Part shown: one piece after another, positions 8,498 to 18,493 of the stretch
How positions within the stretch are numbered: position 1 is the stretch's first letter
Layout: every line of letters starts with the position of its first letter
Origin: JAEUQQ01 sp963697285
GTDB taxonomy: Bacteria > Acidobacteriota > Vicinamibacteria > Vicinamibacterales > JAFNAJ01
Direction: 5' to 3'
Assembly (NCBI GenBank): GCA_963697285.1
Contig: CAVONI010000011.1
Location: forward strand, 1,426,001 to 1,490,000
Length of the DNA stretch: 64,000 bases
Position numbers and translations under genes: made by a program
The notes under the pieces: model-generated
Databases searched by the model: none
Told to the model about the DNA's origin: nothing
Seen by the model: only the letters and a program-made list of their open reading frames with translations

Positions 8498-11400
8498 GAT
8501 GGCCTCGCCTCCCGCACGAGCGGATATCGCTCCAGCGTCTCCCGCCAGGGGGCCAGCGAACCCGGCGTCGGCCGCACCTGCAGGATCCTGAGCTGGGCGC
8601 CTTCGACACCGAACTCGATGTCGAGTGGATAGCCGTAGATGCTGTCGAGCCGCGCCGCGAGTTGCACGAGTTCGAGCAACTCGATGTACTCGAGGGCGGG
8701 ACGGAATCGCTGGTGCGACACCGTGTCCTGCCGCAACGTCCCGCGGCCCGCCCTGGCGTCGAACACGACCCGCTGGCGCTTGTCGCACGTGATGTAACGG
8801 AACCTGAGGGGTGTGGCCGCCATGTCGTCCTCCTTCGCGACGACGATGTGATCGGCCCCCACCACGCCCGACACGACCCCTTCCCCCATGCCGAGTCCCG
8901 CGTTGATCACCATCTCGCGGTACTGGCCCGTGACGACGTTCTCGGTCTGCAGCACGCCCGACACGCGCGACCAGACGATGCGCTGCACGAGCACGCCGCC
9001 TCCCTCGCCTGACGCCGAGGCGCCGAGCACGGCCCGATTGTGTACGGCGCGCTCGGTCCAGAGTCCGCTCCATGCACGTTTCACGTGTTCGATCACGGCG
9101 GCGTCGCCGCGGATGAAGAGATAGGTCTCGAACTCCCCCGCGCGTACGGCCCCCTCGGTGTCTTCCTCTTTGGCCGACGACCGAATCGCCACGTAGGGGA
9201 GTCCCTGCTCGTCAGGAACGTCGATGCGCCAGTCCACACCGCGCGACACGTCTGGCAGGGCCAGCTGCCGGTAGGCGCTGACAATCTCGCGCTCGAGCGG
9301 CTCGGGCAGCGCCACCGCGTCCCACAGGCGGCGGATCGCGCTCGACTTCTCGGCGTTGGTGGCATCGCGTCGCTCGAGAATGGCCCCTATCGCGTCGCCG
9401 AGCGTCGCCGTGCCTTGCGGCGCGGGCATGCCCGTCGAGGTCCGGACCGGCGACGCCAGCACGTCGCGGAACGCGCGGTCGCTCACGGCGAACCACGAGG
9501 GCACGAGATGGCGTTCACCGAGGCGCTCGACTTCGGCGAGGTTGGCGGTCTTCCACCCGACGAGCGGCTGAAGCTCGAGGCCGCCGTCGTGCGGCCACAG
9601 GACGTAGCGGTCGGCAAGCGCCGCAGTCACAGCCGCATCCGCACGACCCAATGCGTCGAACAACCGGTCCAGTTCGCGACGGTCGTCGTCCGTCACGGGG
9701 AGGACGTCGGCGAGGCGCAGCAGTTGACGCACGTCGTGGCGCATGCAGGGGCGCGCCAGCGTGGTGCGGGCCGCATTGCGCTCGAGCAGCCGCCGCCAGA
9801 TCCGTTCTGCCTGATCGATCGCGAGGGCCTCGACGTCGCGCAGGTCGATGTCGGCGGCAGCTGCCTTCGCGGCGGTGTCCGCGGCACAAGCGGTCAGGCC
9901 CGCACGAAGCGCGTCACACGCGCGCAGTGCCGCGAGACGCAGCCCCAGCACTTCAACCGCGCTCGACGACACTGGAATGAGCCGCCTGGCAGCGTCAGCA
10001 GCCGTCGCGCACCGGAGTCGCAACTCCCCCCTCAACTCTGCAACGTGCCCACGCACGACCGGGGCGACCGACGAATTCCTGAGCAGCACCTCGAGCAACC
10101 GCGCGTGCTCGCGCTCGCCGCCGATCCGCCGCCCGGCTGTCACGCCAGCCAGCAGCTGTCGGGCGGCATGCCTGGCCAGCACCGGGTCGTCCAGGCGGGC
10201 GAGCAGTTTCTCGAGCTGGTGGAGCGCACGCAGGCGGCGCCCTCGCTGGACGAGCACCTCAGCGTCGCCTGCCGAGCGCGCGAGCAGGATGTCTGCCTCG
10301 TCCAGTTGCCGGAGGTCTTCGTGCAGCGCCAGCGCCGACGCGTCCTGTCCCAGCACGCGAAGCGTCGCCGTGCCGGCGTCCAACTCGACGAGGTCGCCGT
10401 CGCGAACGCAGTCGTCGCACTCCTTGACCGCGCGACGCTCGACGACGTGACGGGCGCCGACACGTGTGTCTGCCTCCTCGAACTCGGTGCGCCGGAACAC
10501 GAGCCACGTGTCGCGCCTGGGTCCAGGCTCCCACGTGCCGTCGACGATGAGCGCGGGACGTCCGAACTGCACCGCCAGCAGGCCCGCGTGGCTCAGGATG
10601 CCGCCGCCCGTGCACACCACGCCAGCGGCCCTGAACAGGAACGCGCTGTCGTCTGGGCTGATGGTCGGCGCGATCAGCACGTCACCCTCCAGATCGAGCG
10701 GGTCCCGTCCAGCGGTGCCCAGTCGGGCGAGGCCGACCGCGCGTCCGGGCGACGCGCTCACGCCCGTCGTGACGCGATCACCCGGCTGTGGTCGCGTGCT
10801 GGCGCGTGCATTCGGCGACCCGAAGAGCGCGCGAAGCGCGGCACCTTCCATGGGCGCGTTCGTCGCGGGCGCATCGACCCACGCGGGCAGGATGTTGTTG
10901 CGACGAAGCCGCAGGGCGAGCGCCTGCACGTCGGTCGACGCGTTCTCGCGCCACGGCTCCGCGGCGCTGCCCCGCCGGGCGGCAAGCACGCCGTCTGGCG
11001 CGTAACACGCCAGGCGCACGATGCCCGCCGCGTCGCGCAGCGCGTAAATCGCGAGTGTCTCCCCGCGCAAGTCGAGGCGGGCGTGCTGCACGTCGTAGCC
11101 ATCGACGCTTCCGACGTTGTCGAACCTGAGCGAGCGTTCGAGTGCCCCCACGAGTGTCGCCAGCCGTGCGGCACGTTGCAGTAACTCGTCGTCGGCGTCG
11201 AGGAGGCGGGCGAAGAACCGCGGCGCGCTCAGCCTCTCGAAGACATCCGTGGGCGCGCGTGCGAGTCCCCCGGCCGTCTCGACGATCTCGCCGCGGGCCA
11301 CCGCCGCACGCAGGGGCCGCAGCAGGTGCTGTTCGAGCGGCATCTGCGCTGCGCCACCGGCGTGTTCGGGCAGCCGAACGGGGAGCAGGTGGTGCGCGGT

Positions 11401-13602
11401 CACGACCTCGCGGATGGCGGCGAGCGCCGACACGCCCGGGCGCCCGGTGAACCGATCCCGATACGGGCCCTCGCCTGTCCACGCGATCTCGCGCATCGCT
11501 TCCAGCTGGGGCGCGCGCGCCACGAGGATGCCGCAGCGATCCGCGGTGAGCAGCTCGCGAACCGGAAGCGTGCCCCAGCCCGCGAAGAAGTCGGCCCAGG
11601 CCTCGCTCACCTGGCGCCTCGCGCCTGGCGACAGGGCGAGTTGCCCGATAGTCCAGTCCACGTCCATCAGGTAGGGCACGAGCCTGAAGAGGGCCTCGGC
11701 CTTGTCGCAGATGTCGGCGAGGCTCAGCGCCCGCTCCTTGTCGTACCGGGCGTGGATCCTGGTGTTCTGCACGTCCACGTCGAACTCCAGGCGCCGGAAG
11801 AACGCCTGGATGGCATCGAGCGTGGGGTTGGGGTGATCGTCGAGTTCGTACTTGCTCACCCCGTAGTACTGGAGATCGATCATGCCGCCGGAGAGCGGCG
11901 GTGAGTAGTCGATGCGGATGAAGGCCGGGTGGTTCCTGAACGTGACGTAGTAGTGCACCTCGTTGCCGTAGCAGAACACCTTGACCGCGGGCAGCGGTTG
12001 CTGATCGCCCAGCACGAGTTGGCGCGCGACGCCCTCGACGACCACCGAGACGGCATACGGCAGCGCGTCGCCGGCGCCCGCGCCAGACGCCTGCTCGAAG
12101 TCGATGTACTCGATGCGCCGCGCCACCTGCATGACGCGTTCGGCCGATGCGACCGCGAGATCGACCGTGCGGTTGGTGGCGTGTCCCGCTTCGAGCAGCC
12201 GGAATCCCAGCGCGAGGCCGCGCTGGTGCAGGAACCGCTTCAGGCCGTGCAACGTGCGCACGTCGCGCAGCGTGGGCGGGTCCTCGAACATCTGCACGAG
12301 GCGCGTGAGTTCGGCAGACAGCGGCTGGCCGGCGGGCACGCCGTCGAGTTCACCGAGGATGCGGACCTTGAGGCCGTTGTAGAGGTCGGCAAGGCCATCG
12401 GCCTCGTTCGATCGCGCCGAGAAGAGGCTCGCGAAGTCGGCGGTGATGCCGTCCATCACTTCGAGGATCGTCGTCACCCGCTCGCGGCTCAGTGGAGCGA
12501 TGTCGAGGATGTGACCCAGCACCTCTGCGTGGCGCAGGTTGTAGGCGCGGAACCGGCGGATGACGTCGGCGCCGTCGCCACGGGGACCGTCGCCTGAGGA
12601 CGTTGATGACGGTTGAGTTGACTCCCCCGGCTCGGCGGCGGCTCCGCCTAGGCCGATGACGACAACGCGGTCGAACACGCGCCGCGCGGAGGGAACGTCA
12701 TCGAACAGGTGCGCCTCTGCCGGCGTGACCAGGAATGGAAAGGACTCGTCGAGGCTGATCCCGGCCCACGATCTGACGTCGAGGCCGAGGTTCGTGCGCG
12801 ACCATCCGAAGCTCGCGATGACGTCGCGCGTGAGTGCATGTCCCAGGCGTTGCTCCACCTCGGGCAATGACTCCACCAGCGGCGGCTCCGCGCGCCCCGC
12901 GAGGAGGTCGACCAGGTCGAGGTGCCCCGCACTCGTGTAGGCCAGGTAGGGCTGGAGCAACGCCGCGGCCTCGGCGCCGAGCAGCAACCGCACGAGGTCA
13001 GGAACGGGCGGCGCGCCATCGAGGTCGAGCACGCGAGCGGCCAGGCGCCTGACGGCATTGTCGCAAGCGCTCGTCAGAAGCGTGACGAGCGGCGATGGCT
13101 GATTGGCAGCCGCCGGCGACAGGTGCTGCAAGAGGCGCGAGATCTTCTGCAGTGATTCGGGCTGCGTCAGCGCAGTCCCCTCGCGCTCGACCGCTGCGGC
13201 GAGGGTTGCGGCGACGTGTCCATCGACGACGAGCGATCCCCGAGCGGCGAGCGTGACCGCATCGTCGAGGACCAGGGACGGGACGCCGGGATCGTTCGAC
13301 TGAAGCAGCCCTTCCAGCAGCGCCCACGGATCACGACTGGCCGTAGCGGCTTCGCGCACGAGGCCGATGACCTGCCTCGCAGCAGGCGTCACGCGGGTGT
13401 TGGCGAGCAGGACCAGGCGGCGGAGGCGCTCTTGGCGCCGTCGGGCAGTCCACGCGACACCCGCGTGGCGGAGGAAGGCACACGCCGACTCGACGCGTTC
13501 GACACTGCCAAGCACGACACTGAGTTCCGCCTCGATCGCATCGATCGCGCGATCGCACTCGGCGTCGGACACGTGCGCTGCCAGCGAGTCGCTGGAAGCC
13601 AT
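8494..13602 (-). CDS. Giant PEP synthase/PPDK-like protein with permuted domain order
   Basis: The 1702-residue product ends in a full PPDK_N-type ATP-grasp unit (about residues 1345-1700): PLVGWKTANLAEV, IRSSAKEEDTEG, then GLGMGEGVVSG. The swivelling phosphohistidine domain comes before it, near residues 965-1040, with CTGGGILSHAGLLA holding the catalytic His. In PpsA, PpdK and rifampin phosphotransferase the ATP-grasp unit comes first. Residues 1-950 are not recognised and contain long helical stretches plus an aromatic-rich segment around 590-650 (FCYGNEVHYYVTFRNHP). No PEP-binding TIM barrel was identified. The ATG at 13602 was chosen over one at 13710 because the extra residues are low in plausible structure. 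Adjacency to malic enzyme suggests PEP/pyruvate interconversion; the exact acceptor is unknown. Confidence 0.75.
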   Translation of the reverse strand: MASSDSLAAHVSDAECDRAIDAIEAELSVVLGSVERVESACAFLRHAGVAWTARRRQERLRRLVLLANTRVTPAARQVIGLVREAATASRDPWALLEGLLQSNDPGVPSLVLDDAVTLAARGSLVVDGHVAATLAAAVEREGTALTQPESLQKISRLLQHLSPAAANQPSPLVTLLTSACDNAVRRLAARVLDLDGAPPVPDLVRLLLGAEAAALLQPYLAYTSAGHLDLVDLLAGRAEPPLVESLPEVEQRLGHALTRDVIASFGWSRTNLGLDVRSWAGISLDESFPFLVTPAEAHLFDDVPSARRVFDRVVVIGLGGAAAEPGESTQPSSTSSGDGPRGDGADVIRRFRAYNLRHAEVLGHILDIAPLSRERVTTILEVMDGITADFASLFSARSNEADGLADLYNGLKVRILGELDGVPAGQPLSAELTRLVQMFEDPPTLRDVRTLHGLKRFLHQRGLALGFRLLEAGHATNRTVDLAVASAERVMQVARRIEYIDFEQASGAGAGDALPYAVSVVVEGVARQLVLGDQQPLPAVKVFCYGNEVHYYVTFRNHPAFIRIDYSPPLSGGMIDLQYYGVSKYELDDHPNPTLDAIQAFFRRLEFDVDVQNTRIHARYDKERALSLADICDKAEALFRLVPYLMDVDWTIGQLALSPGARRQVSEAWADFFAGWGTLPVRELLTADRCGILVARAPQLEAMREIAWTGEGPYRDRFTGRPGVSALAAIREVVTAHHLLPVRLPEHAGGAAQMPLEQHLLRPLRAAVARGEIVETAGGLARAPTDVFERLSAPRFFARLLDADDELLQRAARLATLVGALERSLRFDNVGSVDGYDVQHARLDLRGETLAIYALRDAAGIVRLACYAPDGVLAARRGSAAEPWRENASTDVQALALRLRRNNILPAWVDAPATNAPMEGAALRALFGSPNARASTRPQPGDRVTTGVSASPGRAVGLARLGTAGRDPLDLEGDVLIAPTISPDDSAFLFRAAGVVCTGGGILSHAGLLAVQFGRPALIVDGTWEPGPRRDTWLVFRRTEFEEADTRVGARHVVERRAVKECDDCVRDGDLVELDAGTATLRVLGQDASALALHEDLRQLDEADILLARSAGDAEVLVQRGRRLRALHQLEKLLARLDDPVLARHAARQLLAGVTAGRRIGGEREHARLLEVLLRNSSVAPVVRGHVAELRGELRLRCATAADAARRLIPVSSSAVEVLGLRLAALRACDALRAGLTACAADTAAKAAAADIDLRDVEALAIDQAERIWRRLLERNAARTTLARPCMRHDVRQLLRLADVLPVTDDDRRELDRLFDALGRADAAVTAALADRYVLWPHDGGLELQPLVGWKTANLAEVERLGERHLVPSWFAVSDRAFRDVLASPVRTSTGMPAPQGTATLGDAIGAILERRDATNAEKSSAIRRLWDAVALPEPLEREIVSAYRQLALPDVSRGVDWRIDVPDEQGLPYVAIRSSAKEEDTEGAVRAGEFETYLFIRGDAAVIEHVKRAWSGLWTERAVHNRAVLGASASGEGGGVLVQRIVWSRVSGVLQTENVVTGQYREMVINAGLGMGEGVVSGVVGADHIVVAKEDDMAATPLRFRYITCDKRQRVVFDARAGRGTLRQDTVSHQRFRPALEYIELLELVQLAARLDSIYGYPLDIEFGVEGAQLRILQVRPTPGSLAPWRETLERYPLVREARPS

Positions 13603-13828
13603 CGGGGCAGGTCTTTCTGGGGGCTCCGCGGCTGACCGGAGTATAGCGCCACTCTGGCGTCTTGCTGAGGTGGGTGTGCGTGACCTCAGGGCGGCACCCA
13701 CGCGCCACATGAGCCGCGGCGGCGGTCGGCCGCGGCAGCGTGGGTGAGCGGGAGCAATTCGACAGGGCCGTCAACGGGCCCGTTGTGGCCGAAGCAAGTG
13801 TCGGCCCCGCCGACTTGCGCCCACGAGG

Positions 13829-14533
13829 CTACGGCTTGCAGTAGTCGAGTTGTGCCGTCGACTTGCCAATTCCCTGAACTACGCCGGCCAAATGGATCAC
13901 GTTGAGCCGACCGCCTGAACACACCTCTCCCGCCACGGCGACCTCTTCGCTTCGAGCGGAGAACGTGCCCTTCAGCAGAACTCCGTTGTGACATCCCGAT
14001 CCCTGATCGCAGTAGGACCCCAGGCGGGGCGCAAGAAAGAGTGCGATGAAGTCGACCTGACGGCCTGTCAGCAGGAACTCGAACCAGTCGGAAAACGGCG
14101 CCGGCGGTGGAATCGGGTCGCCGGAATCGGTCACTTGCCATGCACCATCGTCGCTGGTGAAAGCGCCTTCGAAGCGCCCGGTGCCTCCGCGCGCAACACA
14201 GTTGGTCATCGCCTGCAGGATGGATCCACTCCCCTTCAGTTCGCACCACCCGGACAAGGCGTCACCGTTGGCCCCACGAAGAACGAATGAGCCGAATGAG
14301 CCTACCCATGTACATTCGGGCTCGACGCACTGGTTGTCCCCTCCACCGACATTACCCACGCGGCCGTACGCCCCAGACACGCCGGTCGTCCCCTGATCAG
14401 CGCCGATGCTGACCCCGGGAGTTCCGGTCGGGACGGCGACGGTGGGTTCAGTCGGTGAGGCTCCGCTGCAGGCGACCATGAACAAGGCCAGCAATGAACA
14501 GGGTAAGAAGGAAAGCGGTGTTCGAATCGGCAT
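13829..14533 (-). CDS. Predicted outer-membrane or periplasmic lipoprotein of unknown function
   Basis: The 234-residue protein starts with a lipoprotein signal peptide ending LALFMVACSG, with VAC before the lipidated Cys. A Gly/Thr/Pro-rich linker follows, then a cysteine-containing domain with several Cys (CVEPEC, GWCELKG, CDQGSGCH, and a C-terminal DYCKP) that may form disulfides. CDQGSGCH is not a CXXCH heme motif. I do not recognise the family. GGGAGG lies a few bases before the ATG at 14533, supporting this start. It is a single gene between the PEP-synthase-like operon and the kinase, on the same strand as both. Confidence 0.75.
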   Translation of the reverse strand: MPIRTPLSFLPCSLLALFMVACSGASPTEPTVAVPTGTPGVSIGADQGTTGVSGAYGRVGNVGGGDNQCVEPECTWVGSFGSFVLRGANGDALSGWCELKGSGSILQAMTNCVARGGTGRFEGAFTSDDGAWQVTDSGDPIPPPAPFSDWFEFLLTGRQVDFIALFLAPRLGSYCDQGSGCHNGVLLKGTFSARSEEVAVAGEVCSGGRLNVIHLAGVVQGIGKSTAQLDYCKP

Positions 14534-14853
14534 GGACCCTCCCAGGATTTCAGAAGCTGCCACTCCGGCAGAGTGCTGCCGGTAATAATCCCCAATCAAC
14601 TTGCGTGCCGGTCTCCGTCCGCCATGAGAATTCTCACCATCGATGAATGTGGCAACGCTCCTTCGCGCTATCTGACGGGTCAAATCCACGCGTGCCGCGT
14701 TCTCTTGGGAAGGTGCGCGATCCGAGCGAACGTCCTTGAGCGTCGCATTGTCAGCTCCGCTGGCGACAAAAGTCCGACGTCCCAGCTGTCGCCAGCGAGC
14801 GGACCTCGGTGGCGGAGAATCGTGGGCGTCGCTGCGGGCAGCCGGACGCCACG
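14534..14853. other. Intergenic region, no gene recognised
   Basis: These 320 bases lie between the stop of the kinase gene and the start of the lipoprotein gene, both on the minus strand. The part next to 14533 carries the lipoprotein ribosome binding site and is relatively AT-rich (14570-14650), so the lipoprotein promoter is probably here. No open frame with coding character, RNA gene or strong hairpin terminator was seen. Confidence 0.5.
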
Positions 14854-17800
14854 CTAGTCGCCTCTGGCGATCGCTGTCGCCTCCGCACCCACCTGTGTCA
14901 GTCCTGAGCGCGTGGCTGTCTGGCTGACGCTCCTGGCGAGTGCCCGCCCTGCCGACCGGTGTCCGGTGGCGACCAGCGCCCGCGCCTTGAGCAGTTCGGC
15001 CTGGAGTGCGGACGTGACCCCGCCAGACCGTTTGAATGAGGCGCTCAGCCGGTCCAACTCCCTGATGGCCTGAGAACCCGCCCCCAACTCGATGTCGAGG
15101 GCTGCGCGAGCCAGGCCGACCAGGGCTCGTGAGGCACGCGGCCACGTTGACTGCTCACCGGAGCTCGAGTCGACGGTCATCTGGCTCACGGCGGTGCCGC
15201 TTCGGGCATGTATGAGTGCCAACGCCAACTGGCATCGCACGGTGATGGCCGACTGGTTGTTCTGCCCGAGCTGTTTGAGCGCGGTGACGGCCGCGGATTC
15301 GGCCTCCGCGGTGTCGCCGCGCGCGAGCGCAAGGAGACCGACTGTCAGTTGGGCCTCCGCGACGCCCTCGGAGTTCTCCACTTTGGCGAAGAGCTCCGAG
15401 GCCTCGATCGCAGACGCTCGAGCCTTGTCCCATTCGGCCAGGTGCCAGAGCGTCGCCGCCAGCCCCAACGCTGCGTACGCTCTGTCGTCGTCGCTGTTGA
15501 TGGCCTCGGCGATGCTCCGGGATTCCTCGTATGACACGAGAGCCTGCTGCGGCTGCCCCAGCTCCAACTGCAGTTCGCCGAGATTGGCGGTGGCCGTGCC
15601 GAGCCCTCGGCGTATCCCTGCCGCCCTGAAGACGGCGACGGATTCCGCAACCTTGACAGCCGCCTGGCGCAGGTTCCCCGCCTCGTTCAGCACCTGGCCC
15701 AGGTTGTTCAGAGCCCAGCCCGTCACCTGGCGGTCGCCAATGGTCCTCCCCGCTTCGAACGCCTTCGCGTATGCCTCTTCGGCGAGCGGAAACCGTCGTT
15801 GACTGAAGTACACGTTGCCGAGGTTGTTCGTCGCCTGGGCGATCGTGCGCTGGTTTCCGAGGCTCTCAGAGATTTGCAGCGCCTGCGTGAAGGCGGCCAC
15901 GGCTTCATCGAGCTTGCCATCGTCTCGAAGCACGGGGCCCAGCTGAATCAGCGCCCTCGATACGCCCCGCTGGTCACCGATGCTGGCGTACAACTGTCTG
16001 GCTTCTTCGCTCGCCTGCCTGGACGCCTCGGACTTGCCGAGGTTGTAGAAGGCCCATGCCTGATCGATCTTCGCCCGCGCCGTAATGGAGAGGGCACCAA
16101 TCCGGCTGGCCTGGGCAGCGGCGACGCCGGCAGTCGCTGCCGCTTCCGCGTAGTTCGACAGCTGTAGCGCCACGCCAGCGTCTGCGAGGTCAATACGCGG
16201 GTCGCGCCCGGAAGGTCCGGGCAGCGCTCGCAAGCGTGCCAGCACGGGGCGGGCCTCGGCCGACTTGCCGGCGGCGGTCAGAGCGTCGCAGAGTTGGAGC
16301 CCGTAGTCGACATTGTCCGCATACGTGGCAACGAGCGACCGGTAGACGTCGATCGCCTTGTCCCAATCCCGGAACGCGACGTGCGTCCGCGCTTCGATCG
16401 CAAGTCGCTGCTCACGCGTGAGTGCATCACTCAGTTCCCGGGCTTGCGTCGCCGACACCCGTGCCTGCTCGTCGTATCCCAGGAACGACCACGCTTCACT
16501 CAACGCTAAATGTGCCAGTGCGTACCCCGGTTCGAGCGCAATGGCTCGTTGCAGGCTGTCCCTCGCTGCCAGCGCGTCGAACTGTCGCATGTGCTCGAGA
16601 CCCTGCACGTAGAACTGGGCGGCCCGGCTGTCCTGTGGAATCGCAAGGCGCGAGGCTTGCTCGGCGGATTCGGAAGGTGGAGCGAACCCGAGCTTTCGCC
16701 GTACGGCGCCCCCGGCACGGGAAACGGCACCGAAGAGTTCCGCCTCGGTCCCTTGCTCGGATACGGTAACAAGCGTCTGTCCGGTCTTCGCGTCCTGGAG
16801 CCGAAGGTCAATGCGAACGGTTGCCAGCATCTCCTGGCCGAGCGCCACGTAGGACCCGACGATGACGTAGTCGACGCCGAGGGCTTCGCGTATCCGCCAC
16901 AGGCTGTCCTCCCCGAACGCGTCCACGTCAGCGAGTCGCAGGTCGTTGCGGACACGTGAAACGACCTCACCGGAGACCGTCCTCACGTCCTCGGCAGCCG
17001 AGAGTTCCACCGTCACCATCTCGGCGAGGGCCGTCGAGAGCCACGCGAACTCCTTTCGCATACTCAGGTTCCTGAACCCGAAGACAGCAACGGTCTCGCG
17101 GCCGCCGACACTGGAAACGACCGGCGTCGCTGGCGGGCGATCGCGCGTGATCCAGGTCCCGACCGTTGCCACAAGCGCCAGGATCGCCAGGGCGCCGGCC
17201 GCCACTCGGGCGGTCACGCGAGGATGTCGTGGGAGAACGGGGCTTCGCCCTCGCAGGGCGCGTACCGCGTCGCGAGCCGTTGGGTAGCGTTCAGACGCAT
17301 CCCGCGCGAGACACTTCTGGAGGGCGCCTTCCACACTCGCTGGAAGCGATGGGTCGAGCGTCCTTGCCGGGGGAGGCGGATCATGCAGGCGCTTCAGCGC
17401 CGTGCCCATTGGCGTGTCGGTCTGAAACGGCAGGCAGCCGGTGAACAGTTCGAACAGGAGGACGCCAAACGAGTAGATGTCGCTGGCAGGGCTGACCAGT
17501 TCCCCGCGCACCTGTTCGGGTGACATGTACGCCGGCGTGCCGACCCAGTGGTCGGTGGCGGAGGCCGTCGCGGTCGTGGCAACGGACGAGTGGGCGCGGT
17601 AGGCGAGACCAAAGTCGGTGATGACAACCCGCTGGACCCCCGCGTCGCCCGGCACCAGCATCACATTGGCGGGCTTGAGATCGCGATGGATCACACCCGC
17701 CTGATGAGCGGCGTCGATGCCGTCGGCGAGTTGCGCGGCAATAGCGAGGGCTTCATCAAGCTGGACGCGACCGCGCGTGAGCCGCTGCTGGAGCGTCTCA

Positions 17801-18126
17801 CCGGACAGCAGTTCCATCGTGACGAACGTCAGGTCCCTCCCAGCGTGCTCGACGTGAAAAAGGTCGTGCAGGCGACACACATTGCTGTGCGTCACATGCC
17901 GGGCAAGCTGGACCTCCTTCCGGAACCTGAGGGTGGAATTGTCGTCCGTCAGGTATTCCTGCCTGACTACCTTGATGGCGATGTCTTCACGAAGCTCCGA
18001 GTCGTGAGCCTCGTAGACTTCCCCCATCCCGCCCTTGCCGAGCAGGCGCGAAATCCGGAAGCGATCCAGAAGGAGGGACCCTTCAACCAGTTGGCTGGAA
18101 GGAGGAGTGTGCGCTGTCGGTTGCAT
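14854..18126 (-). CDS. Serine/threonine protein kinase with TolB-like and TPR sensor region
   Basis: The 1090-residue protein has an N-terminal Hanks-type kinase (about residues 20-290): GKGGMGEVYEA, Lys52 in IAIKVV, HRDLKPAN with Asp149, DFG at 171-173, and GTPAYMSPEQ. One transmembrane helix follows near residue 325-345. A TolB-like segment (VAVFGFRNLS onward) comes next, then about ten TPR-type repeats, for example ATNNLGNVYFSQRRFPLAEEA cut here to its core NNLGNVYF. This kinase-TM-TolB-TPR layout is common in Acidobacteriota and Myxococcota. It probably phosphorylates cytoplasmic targets in response to a periplasmic ligand or partner. The ATG at 18126 has GGAG about eleven bases upstream; an upstream ATG at 18243 adds residues without kinase similarity. 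Confidence 0.93.
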   Translation of the reverse strand: MQPTAHTPPSSQLVEGSLLLDRFRISRLLGKGGMGEVYEAHDSELREDIAIKVVRQEYLTDDNSTLRFRKEVQLARHVTHSNVCRLHDLFHVEHAGRDLTFVTMELLSGETLQQRLTRGRVQLDEALAIAAQLADGIDAAHQAGVIHRDLKPANVMLVPGDAGVQRVVITDFGLAYRAHSSVATTATASATDHWVGTPAYMSPEQVRGELVSPASDIYSFGVLLFELFTGCLPFQTDTPMGTALKRLHDPPPPARTLDPSLPASVEGALQKCLARDASERYPTARDAVRALRGRSPVLPRHPRVTARVAAGALAILALVATVGTWITRDRPPATPVVSSVGGRETVAVFGFRNLSMRKEFAWLSTALAEMVTVELSAAEDVRTVSGEVVSRVRNDLRLADVDAFGEDSLWRIREALGVDYVIVGSYVALGQEMLATVRIDLRLQDAKTGQTLVTVSEQGTEAELFGAVSRAGGAVRRKLGFAPPSESAEQASRLAIPQDSRAAQFYVQGLEHMRQFDALAARDSLQRAIALEPGYALAHLALSEAWSFLGYDEQARVSATQARELSDALTREQRLAIEARTHVAFRDWDKAIDVYRSLVATYADNVDYGLQLCDALTAAGKSAEARPVLARLRALPGPSGRDPRIDLADAGVALQLSNYAEAAATAGVAAAQASRIGALSITARAKIDQAWAFYNLGKSEASRQASEEARQLYASIGDQRGVSRALIQLGPVLRDDGKLDEAVAAFTQALQISESLGNQRTIAQATNNLGNVYFSQRRFPLAEEAYAKAFEAGRTIGDRQVTGWALNNLGQVLNEAGNLRQAAVKVAESVAVFRAAGIRRGLGTATANLGELQLELGQPQQALVSYEESRSIAEAINSDDDRAYAALGLAATLWHLAEWDKARASAIEASELFAKVENSEGVAEAQLTVGLLALARGDTAEAESAAVTALKQLGQNNQSAITVRCQLALALIHARSGTAVSQMTVDSSSGEQSTWPRASRALVGLARAALDIELGAGSQAIRELDRLSASFKRSGGVTSALQAELLKARALVATGHRSAGRALARSVSQTATRSGLTQVGAEATAIARGD

Positions 18127-18493
18127 CGCCGAGGATGCTCCACGGCGACGCTGCAGCGGCCTGTCTGCCGCCGCCAAGACGATTCGCCGGTTGACGGCGA
18201 GCATATCGCAACTGGTCGTAGTCCTGACCGTCAGATTCCGCACCCCAGCGGGAACGGATCGTCGGCATCTGCGCGGAGGGGGCGCGCAGCCCGTTGAGCC
18301 GAGTCACTTCGCGACTCGCTTTCGCTATCGGTGACCAGCGTCCGATTCCGACGCTACGCGCCATGCCTGGCGCACACACGGGAGAGGGGCGCCGTGAGGG
18401 CGCCCCTCGAAAGGAGATCAGATTGAAACCGCGCGTGACATCGTACGCCCGCGGGCCCGTGCTCTCGTCGCCGTCGGCGGGCACCTCGAGAAC
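18127..18493. other. Intergenic region with a GC-rich hairpin
   Basis: This 367-base gap separates the kinase start from the stop of the next minus-strand gene. It contains the 10-bp stem hairpin listed separately at 18384-18408. The remaining sequence shows no coding character and no clear sigma-70 boxes. The promoter of the kinase gene should lie here. Confidence 0.5.
18384..18408. terminator. GC-rich hairpin, probable terminator of the 18494-19276 gene
   Basis: GAGGGGCGCC and GGCGCCCCTC form a perfect 10-bp stem around a five-base loop, about 85 bases past the stop of the minus-strand gene. There is no T-tract on either side, so intrinsic termination is uncertain. The same stem recurs at 19419-19442 after the neighbouring secreted-protein gene. 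Confidence 0.5.

Noticed and set aside
13603..13710. Upstream in-frame ATG for the PEP-synthase-like protein
   Set aside because: The extra 36 residues are Arg/Ser/Pro-rich with no structure, and the ATG at 13602 begins a plausible helical N-terminus.
14041..14046. CDQGSGCH in the lipoprotein at 13.8-14.5 kb as a heme motif
   Set aside because: The spacing is C-x5-CH, not CXXCH, and no other heme motif is present in the protein.
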